NCBI GenBank assembly: GCA_012032965.1
Contig: JAAUPT010000160.1
Span: 1-5,337 of the forward strand
Source of the DNA: Nitrospira sp.
GTDB lineage: Bacteria > Nitrospirota > Nitrospiria > Nitrospirales > Nitrospiraceae
DNA: 5,337 nt
Direction: 5' to 3'
Shown here one piece after another: positions 1-4,241 of the stretch (position 1 is the first letter of the stretch; each line of letters starts with the position of its first letter). Made by a program: the position numbers and the translations under genes. Below the pieces are notes generated by a model. It was not told the origin of the DNA. It was given only the letters and a program-made list of their open reading frames with translations, and did no database searches.

Positions 1-1
1 C

Positions 2-502
2 GGGAGCGTTTCCTACAACGATGTTGATCTTCAACATCTTGGTCTGAGCCGTATCAATCAGCACCGCGGCTTCATGATCGATTCACAGCTGTCACTGATG
101 GATGGGACGATCGGCGACAATATCGTGTGGCGACGTTCCTCCGTCTCCTACGACGATGTCCGATGGGCGCTCTGGTTGACCCAGCTTCAAGAAGAGATCA
201 CCATTCTTCCGCAGGGGATCAACTCCAACATCAGTGCGCTTGGGGAGGTCCCTGCTCCAACTCATATCTTGCGCATCTTGCTCGCCCGTGCCATTGTGGG
301 GCGGCCTCAGCTCCTCATCTTCGACGGCATGATTCACGACATGCAGCCGAGCTTGCGGGACGCCATCCTTCGGCGAATCTGCTCCAAAGAGGAATCCTGG
401 ACCGTCCTATTCGTCTCGAACGACCCGAACTTGACAGCCTATGTTGATCGCCGCATTGTTCTTGATGATTCGGGCAGTCCAGTGCCGTTATTACCTTCCT
501 GA
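2..502 (+). CDS. ABC exporter ATP-binding domain, C-terminal part, with degenerate catalytic motifs (5' end outside window)
   Basis: The frame is open from base 2 and ends at TGA 500-502, giving 166 residues of an ABC nucleotide-binding domain; Walker A and any membrane domain lie upstream of the window. Visible in order: the strand after Walker A (VSYNDVDL, residues 3-10), a Q-loop with Gln29 followed by LSLMDGTIGDNI, the LPQG turn (69-72), the LLARA helix (93-97), a Walker B strand LLIFD (104-108), and a final strand before VSND (138-141). By spacing from LPQG to LARA, the LSGGQ signature is replaced by PAPTH (84-88), the catalytic Glu after Walker B is Gly109, and the H-loop His is Asn140. 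Family knowledge: such domains in HlyB-type exporters power transport of a substrate through an adaptor and a TolC-like channel. Inference: this domain binds ATP poorly or acts as a non-hydrolysing or regulatory half. The adaptor gene (566-1999) converges on it. The ABC assignment is firm; substrate is unknown. Confidence 0.85.
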   Translation, partial: GSVSYNDVDLQHLGLSRINQHRGFMIDSQLSLMDGTIGDNIVWRRSSVSYDDVRWALWLTQLQEEITILPQGINSNISALGEVPAPTHILRILLARAIVGRPQLLIFDGMIHDMQPSLRDAILRRICSKEESWTVLFVSNDPNLTAYVDRRIVLDDSGSPVPLLPS

Positions 503-565
503 CCAGGGGCCGGCGACGCTCAATTATCGGGGGAAGCAATAGAAGACCTGAGCCTCGGCCGGCGA
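503..565. other. Convergent gap between the ABC and hlyD-like genes
   Basis: These 63 bases separate two genes that run toward each other. The nine-base GGCCGGCGA occurs twice as a direct repeat (508-516 and 557-565). CGGGGG (528-533) could pair with CCCCCG (575-580) across 41 bases. Neither is followed by a T-run on either strand, so I see no intrinsic terminator. Confidence 0.4.
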
Positions 566-1105
566 TTATTTCGACCCCCGCCCAGCCTTCGGCAGAAGCG
601 TATCGATGATCGTATGTGCTCGCTCCTCGTAGTCAGGCGGGAACAGATTGAACCGACGCCACAGTTCGTACCAGAGTGGTACCCGGTTAAGAATGACCCA
701 CCCCATCGCTTTTGTGCCTTGGCGGACGTGCGATTGTTCCGGCCAGGAACGATCGTTGAGGTCGGGAACGACCCAGAACCGATAGTTTCCTTTTCCGTCA
801 TCGACTTGGTCGATCACCTTGATCACGCCGGAATAGGTACCGGCCATCAATTCAGGCCACGCCGGCAAAGGAATAGCCGGGATGCCATAGAAGAGGATTT
901 TTACTTTTCGCCCGACGTTCAGCAGGGGAGCGTCCAGTCCGTCTGCCGTCATCTCAATCGCCTTGTCCGTGCTGGTGGGGGAAAGGCGCATCAGTGTGTC
1001 GCCCTGCCGCACGGTTTCGCCGACTCCGACTTTAGCCATCTTGACGACGGTGCCGTCGATTGGAGATAAAATTCTCCCGGCTAGCGGCGTTGCTCGGCGT
1101 TTGAC

Positions 1106-1116
1106 CTTCGCAGCGA
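1106..1116 (-). other. Frameshift 3 in the hlyD-like gene (one base missing)
   Basis: The descending helix reads AAKVADQFADVS in one frame and AAKVKRRATPLAGRILSPIDG in the next. One base, most simply a G within 1111-1114, is missing. The exact site is less certain than for the other two because both frames are open across about ten bases. Unrestored, the segment ends at TAG 1083-1081, just before the second lipoyl half. Confidence 0.65.
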
Positions 1117-1338
1117 GACATCGGCGAACTGGTCGGCGACTTTGGCAGCTTCGGCGACCGATGCATCACGAGCGGCTTCCGCATCGAGTAGCCGCTGCAA
1201 CATTTCCGCGCCCACTTGGTCGCGTCCGAAGCCGAGGGACTTCATGGCCTGTTCGGCTGCTTGGAGATTTTCCTGCGCCCCCTCGAGATCGGCCTGACTT
1301 GCGGTATCTGATTGGATCGCCATCTCTAGCTCTCGTTG

Positions 1339-1343
1339 GGAAC
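1339..1343 (-). other. Frameshift 2 in the hlyD-like gene (one base missing)
   Basis: The coiled-coil turn reads LLKRGLV in one frame and SQRELEMAIQSD in the next. Base 1341 must be read twice, so one T is missing from what would be GTT-TCC. LVSQRELE is a common form of the adaptor hairpin turn, which supports the restored reading. Unrestored, the segment ends at TAG four codons later. Confidence 0.75.
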
Positions 1344-1578
1344 CAAGCCTCTCTTGAGGAGTTGCTTGTGCCGATCGAGGTTAAGCGCTGCTGTAATTGC
1401 GGCAATTTTGGCTGCCTCGACCTTCTGGTGCGCTTCCCGCACTCTGTTTCCGGCCTCGACCACGCGGGCCTCTGCCGACGGGATGGCGGCTTTCACCAGA
1501 TTCCGCATTTCTGAGATGCGCTTGTCTAGCTGTTCGACTCTGGCCAACGCCGCACTCTTCGTGTTCTCGAGTGCCGCT

Positions 1579-1582
1579 TCCG
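1579..1582 (-). other. Frameshift 1 in the hlyD-like gene (one base missing)
   Basis: On the minus strand, SPDLLAFLDQR in the first frame must continue as EAALENTKSAALARVEQL in the next frame. Base 1580 or 1581 has to be read twice, so the sequence lacks one G where CGG-GAA would restore the frame (a GGG run shortened to GG). Without it, translation ends at about base 1526. Confidence 0.75.
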
Positions 1583-2005
1583 TTGATCGAGAAAAGCTAG
1601 TAAGTCGGGTGACATGAAATTGGGATCGTTGTCCTCCAGCTCAAGAATGAGATCGCCTTCCTTCACCTGGTCACCTTCTAACGCATGCCATTTCTTGATG
1701 CGGCCGGTAATCTGGGCTTCGACGTCCTGTGGTCGCTCGTAGGGAGTATAGGCCGACATCTGGCCGGTCACGGTCACGGTCTGAGTCCAGGGGACGAAAA
1801 TAATGATGAGCAAGAAGAGTAGGACCAGGGCAACCGGTAAACGAGAAGAAAACCTCCATCTCCTTGGAAGCTGAGCATTCTCCCAGGACTGGAGTTTGGT
1901 CGAAGCGGCGAGCTCGTCGATGCTGATTTCCTCAGAGCCAGACTCCTCCTGACCGAGAGAACGGATTCTCTTTGTCAGGCCAAGATCCAAGCTATCCACG
2001 AGTCG

Positions 2006-2013
2006 CCTTCCTT
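2006..2013 (-). promoter_or_regulatory. Ribosome binding site fixing the GTG start of the hlyD-like gene
   Basis: AAGGAAGG on the minus strand ends six bases before GTG 1999-1997. It is the best Shine-Dalgarno match in this gap and is the reason for choosing this non-ATG start. Confidence 0.65.
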
Positions 2014-2057
2014 CTATATTTCACAACGTCAACGGCTCCTCTTCACGCACCCCCGGT

Positions 2058-2087
2058 ATCATACTAAGCCCACCAAGGATTCCACAA
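2058..2087 (-). promoter_or_regulatory. Candidate promoter of the hlyD-like gene
   Basis: On the minus strand, TATGAT (2063-2058) matches the sigma-70 -10 box at five of six bases. TTGTGG (2087-2082) lies 18 bases upstream but matches the -35 consensus at only three positions. Transcription would begin near 2051 and leave a leader of about 50 bases. A TGGAAT at 2084-2079 overlaps the -35 and resembles the TGGAGT element seen before both nhaR copies, but with a 15-base spacer. A dyad at 2072-2096 spans this -35. Confidence 0.35.
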
Positions 2088-2096
2088 ACTTTTGGT
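2072..2096. repeat. ACCAA-N15-TTGGT dyad upstream of the hlyD-like gene
   Basis: Perfect five-base arms, ACCAA at 2072-2076 and TTGGT at 2092-2096, are centred on the candidate -35 of the adaptor gene. The position would suit an operator. The arms are short and do not fit the T-N11-A form of LysR sites, so it may be chance. Confidence 0.25.
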
Positions 2097-2152
2097 CTAA
2101 AGCGGTAAGAATGGGTTTCAAACGAGGCGCGGTGGGAGGGTGCACTGTAGAA

Positions 2153-3052
2153 TTAGGCCAGAACATCACGGCGGGCTGCGTCAAAAAGGGCGATCACGGA
2201 CGGATGTTTGAGCCGTCGCTCAACTGTGATGGCATAGAATTTTTGCTTGACGGAATCGAGACGCCCTGCCACCTGCACCCGATACTGACGACAGATTTCC
2301 TTCTCCATAACGGTTGATCCTGGGAACAACCCATGGCCTTCCTGGCCGAAGGCTTTTAAAGTGGCGCTATCTTCGAACTCTCCAATGATGGTCGGGGCCA
2401 GGTCGTGGCGGGGGAGCCAATCGTCTAGTAGCCTGCGAACCATTGCGTTGGAGGTGGGTAATAACAGAGGTGCACCATCCAGGGATCGAGGAAAGTTGCG
2501 CCGGTATCGCATGGCCATCTTGGGCACAGCGAACAATGACACTCCTGATTCCCCCATCAGGCGGTTATATGCCTGCACCTTGATCGTCGGAGGCGCTGGT
2601 GTGTCCGCGATGACTAGATCTAGCCCATGGATTGCCAGGTCTGCCAGGAGCGGGTCCAACTTGTCTTCCCAACAGATCAGGCGTGTCGAGGGGGAGTGTC
2701 TGAAGGCGGATTCCAAAAGCCTGGCGGCCAGCAGCTTCGGTACCGCATCGACAATGCCAACGGCTAGGCGAACCGGACGGCCACTTCCCCGACCTTTCAT
2801 CGTACTTAACAGATCATTCCCGATCGAGAAGATATCTTCGGCGTACCGGAAGGCGATCCGGCCCATTTCCGTCAACATCAGATGACGCCCGGTTCGTATG
2901 AACAGCTTTTCACCCAATTGATTCTCCAAGACCCGAATCTGAGCGCTGATCGTGGGTTGAGCGAGGTGGAGCTCCTCACAAGCCTTCGCCACAGTTCCGT
3001 GCTTCGCGACCGACCAGAAATAGAAGAGATGGTGAAAATTCAACCATTCCAT
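2153..3052 (-). CDS. nhaR: LysR-family regulator, NhaR type (copy 1)
   Basis: This intact 299-residue gene runs from ATG 3052-3050 to TAA (2155-2153). The N-terminus WLNFHHLFYFWSVAKHGT is the NhaR form of the LysR winged helix-turn-helix, with the recognition helix at QPTISAQIRVLEN (about 32-44). The effector domain (about 90-299) carries further NhaR marks: VGIVDAVPK, GESGVSLF and GEFEDSATLKAFG, against VGVADALSK, GECGVSFW and GEFDDAALMKAFG recalled from E. coli NhaR (301 residues). Known role in E. coli: cytoplasmic DNA-binding activator responding to sodium, controlling nhaA and some surface and stress genes. No antiporter gene is visible here, so the target and signal may differ; the neighbouring exporter genes are the obvious candidates. 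The start is supported by paralogy (MEWLN against MDWLN in copy 2). It lies 153 bases upstream of the adaptor gene on the same strand, close enough for shared transcription, though a separate promoter is possible. Confidence 0.92.
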   Translation of the reverse strand: MEWLNFHHLFYFWSVAKHGTVAKACEELHLAQPTISAQIRVLENQLGEKLFIRTGRHLMLTEMGRIAFRYAEDIFSIGNDLLSTMKGRGSGRPVRLAVGIVDAVPKLLAARLLESAFRHSPSTRLICWEDKLDPLLADLAIHGLDLVIADTPAPPTIKVQAYNRLMGESGVSLFAVPKMAMRYRRNFPRSLDGAPLLLPTSNAMVRRLLDDWLPRHDLAPTIIGEFEDSATLKAFGQEGHGLFPGSTVMEKEICRQYRVQVAGRLDSVKQKFYAITVERRLKHPSVIALFDAARRDVLA

Positions 3053-3059
3053 AGAGCCT

Positions 3060-3088
3060 ACTATACAAAGAAACTACGGACGACTCCA
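3060..3088 (-). promoter_or_regulatory. Candidate promoter of nhaR copy 1
   Basis: On the minus strand, TGGAGT (3088-3083), a 17-base spacer and TATAGT (3065-3060) form a possible -35/-10 pair; copy 2 has the same two hexamers with the same spacing. TATAGT is one base from the -10 consensus, and TGGAGT matches the -35 at only three positions. Only seven bases separate the -10 from the ATG, so a transcript from here would start at or almost at the start codon. The same stretch, AGTAGG, is also the only Shine-Dalgarno-like sequence, so its role is ambiguous. Confidence 0.35.
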
Positions 3089-3131
3089 GGCCAGGCGCCC
3101 TACTGTTCCTATGTCGTGTAGGTTGCCAAGT

Positions 3132-3173
3132 GCCAGATGGAATTGCTGGGGAGCCAGATAGAATTGCTGGGGA
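3132..3173. repeat. Two-copy 21-base tandem repeat, each copy with a CCAG-N9-CTGG dyad
   Basis: Copies lie at 3132-3152 and 3153-3173 and differ at one base (G or A at the eighth position). Each contains the dyad CCAG-N9-CTGG (3133-3149 and 3154-3170). The repeat lies between the two nhaR genes, about 80-120 bases upstream of the copy 1 start and just beyond the copy 2 stop. The 21-base period is two helical turns, which would place both dyads on one face of the DNA. That fits an operator for a protein that binds as paired dimers, but it does not have the T-N11-A spacing. A simple slippage duplication is the alternative. Confidence 0.75.
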
Positions 3174-3197
3174 GATAGAGGCGGGGTTGAGCTGGTG

Positions 3198-4097
3198 TCA
3201 GGCCTGCAGTTCTCGACGGGCCGTTCGGACGAGCGCCAGGACGGCCTGGTGTTTGACGCGTCGTTCCACCGTGATCGCATAGAAATGTTGCTTCAGCGCC
3301 TCAAGCCGGCCGACCACCTGCACCCGGTATTGGCGGCAGATCTCCTTCTCGATCACCGTTGCGCCGGGGAAGATGCCATATCCGTCCTGGCCGAACGCCT
3401 TCAAGGTCGCGCTGTCGTCGAACTCACCGACAATGACAGGATGGAGGCCATGGTGGACCATCCATTGATCCAATAACCGTCGAAGCATCGCATTCGGGGT
3501 GGGCAGCAGCATGGGTGCGCTGCGTAACGAGCGCGGAAAATCTCGACGATACTGCCCGGCCAACTTCGCAGTCGCGAAGAGGGTCACTCCCGATTCACCC
3601 AGCGGATGGTTATAAATGTGCTCCTTGATCCCTGGCGGAGCCGGTGTGTCGGCAATCACCAGATCCGACCGATGCGCAGTCAGATCGATTAACAGTTGGC
3701 GCAGCTTGTCTTCCTGGCAGATCAAGCGAGTCGGCCGGTACAGTTTCAGGGCGGATTTGAGGAGCTGTGTCGCGAGGGGTTTCGGGATGGCGTCCGCGAT
3801 GCCCACGACCAGCCTGGTCGGCTGCCCAATCCCTTGGCTCTTGACCGTGTTCAGGAGCTCTTGACCGGTGGCGAAGATGTCTTCCGCGTATTTGAAGGCC
3901 AGGTGGCCCATCTCCGTCAAGGCGAGGCGGCGTCCGGTGCGAATAAATAACTTTTCCCCCAGCGTGTTTTCCAAGAGGCGGATCTGTCCACTGATCGTCG
4001 GTTGCGCGAGGCGGAGCTCCTCGCATGCCTTCGTCATGGTGCCGTGTTTGGCGACGGACCAGAAATACAATAAATGATGATAGTTCAGCCAATCCAT
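3198..4097 (-). CDS. nhaR: LysR-family regulator, NhaR type (copy 2), divergent from the tolC-like gene
   Basis: This intact 299-residue gene runs from ATG 4097-4095 to TGA (3200-3198), with AGTAGGG four bases before the ATG as ribosome site. It aligns without gaps to copy 1 at about 69% identity by hand count. The DNA-binding domain is best conserved (FWSVAKHGT, AQPTIS, LGEKLFIRTGR); the recognition helix differs only lightly (SGQIRLLEN), so the two proteins may bind similar sites. The effector domain differs more around 81-145 and 211-220, the sort of change expected if the ligands or outputs have diverged. Two stretches are unchanged: KEICRQYRVQ (251-260) and FYAITVERR (272-280). NhaR hallmarks VGIADAIPK, GESGVTLF and GEFDDSATLKAFG are present. 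The gene is divergent from the tolC-like gene across 144 bases holding a LysR-type dyad. Inference: it represses itself and controls that gene. The family is certain; a sodium-sensing role is not shown. Confidence 0.92.
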   Translation of the reverse strand: MDWLNYHHLLYFWSVAKHGTMTKACEELRLAQPTISGQIRLLENTLGEKLFIRTGRRLALTEMGHLAFKYAEDIFATGQELLNTVKSQGIGQPTRLVVGIADAIPKPLATQLLKSALKLYRPTRLICQEDKLRQLLIDLTAHRSDLVIADTPAPPGIKEHIYNHPLGESGVTLFATAKLAGQYRRDFPRSLRSAPMLLPTPNAMLRRLLDQWMVHHGLHPVIVGEFDDSATLKAFGQDGYGIFPGATVIEKEICRQYRVQVVGRLEALKQHFYAITVERRVKHQAVLALVRTARRELQA

Positions 4098-4126
4098 ACG
4101 GCCCTACTGCTCGAAGTGAGGGGGAC

Positions 4127-4155
4127 ACTATACATCGGATTAGCCGATAACTCCA
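4127..4155 (-). promoter_or_regulatory. Candidate promoter of nhaR copy 2
   Basis: On the minus strand, TGGAGT (4155-4150), 17 bases, then TATAGT (4132-4127). The spacing is ideal for sigma-70; the -10 matches five of six bases and the -35 three. Transcription would begin near 4120, leaving a leader of about 23 bases that includes the AGTAGGG ribosome site. The spacer is filled by the dyad at 4134-4148, so a protein bound there would block this promoter. Confidence 0.45.
4134..4148. promoter_or_regulatory. LysR-type binding site (T-N11-A dyad) in the nhaR/tolC-like divergent gap
   Basis: ATCGGATTAGCCGAT has perfect five-base arms (ATCGG, CCGAT) around five bases, and T4135-N11-A4147 fits the LysR consensus. 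It lies wholly within the 17-base spacer of the nhaR copy 2 promoter. It is centred at 4141, about 66 bases upstream of the inferred tolC-like start site, where LysR recognition sites usually sit. A second, looser inverted pair, CGGATT (4136-4141) and AATCCG (4155-4160), extends toward the tolC-like promoter and could serve as the activation half. The likely ligand is one or both NhaR proteins (inference). Confidence 0.55.
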
Positions 4156-4171
4156 ATCCGTTTTATCTATT

Positions 4172-4200
4172 TTGAAAAATAAGCAGGAGATTGCTAGTGT
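4172..4200 (+). promoter_or_regulatory. Candidate promoter of the tolC-like gene
   Basis: TTGAAA (4172-4177) matches four of six -35 bases. After 17 bases, TAGTGT (4195-4200) is a poor -10 but is preceded by TGC (4192-4194), an extended -10. A weak core promoter of this kind is expected where a LysR protein activates. The start site would be near 4207, with a leader of about 35 bases. Confidence 0.4.
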
Positions 4201-4225
4201 GTGCGCCGTCCGCCACCCCGAAGTG

Positions 4226-4232
4226 AAAGGAG
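4226..4232 (+). promoter_or_regulatory. Ribosome binding site of the tolC-like gene
   Basis: AAAGGAG lies nine bases before ATG 4242. An in-frame TGA at 4224-4226 excludes any start further upstream, so this site fixes the start. Confidence 0.75.
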
Positions 4233-4241
4233 CATCCCTCA

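Larger units (their letters stand above)
566..1999 (-). pseudogene. HlyD-family periplasmic adaptor (membrane fusion protein), broken by three frameshifts
   Basis: The gene starts at GTG 1999-1997, chosen for the strong AAGGAAGG ribosome site six bases upstream, and ends at TAA (568-566). Four segments read in turn: 1999 to about 1580, about 1580 to 1341, 1341 to about 1112, and about 1112 to 566. Each junction needs one extra base to stay in frame; adding three bases gives about 478 residues, a normal adaptor length. The restored protein has a charged cytoplasmic N-terminus, one membrane helix (about 54-70, rich in Leu, Val and Ile), the first lipoyl half (about 93-121, GRIKKWHALEGDQVKEGD), a long Ala/Glu/Lys-rich coiled-coil hairpin with the turn at LLKRGLVSQRE, the second lipoyl half (ILSPIDGTVVKM then GETVRQGD), a beta-barrel region, and a C-terminal NRVPLWYELWRR stretch. 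Family role: it bridges the inner-membrane ABC exporter to the TolC channel. As written it would stop after about 158 residues, losing the hairpin and second half. Sequencing error cannot be excluded. Confidence 0.85.

Noticed and set aside
503..580. Possible terminator from CGGGGG and CCCCCG or the GGCCGGCGA repeats
   Set aside because: The loop is 41 bases, the second arm enters the adaptor gene, and no T-run follows on either strand.
963..1514. Plus-strand open frame of 183 codons
   Set aside because: It lies antisense to the adaptor gene across two of its frameshifts. Its product is rich in Arg, Pro and His without domain sense, while the minus strand gives clear HlyD sequence.
566..1999. 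Programmed frameshifting as an explanation for the adaptor breaks
   Set aside because: Three separate sites would be needed, and none has a slippery heptamer with a following structure that I can see. Simple base loss is more economical.
2019..2038. TTGACG followed by TATAGA on the minus strand upstream of the adaptor gene
   Set aside because: The hexamers are only eight bases apart, too close for a sigma-70 promoter.
2361..2885. Plus-strand open frame of 174 codons
   Set aside because: It is antisense to nhaR copy 1, of low-complexity Ser/Arg composition, with no ribosome site or recognisable domain.
3074..3280. Minus-strand open frame of 68 codons containing the repeat PQQFYLAPQQFHLA
   Set aside because: The repeated peptide only reflects the 21-base DNA repeat. 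The frame overlaps the end of nhaR copy 2 and has no supporting start.
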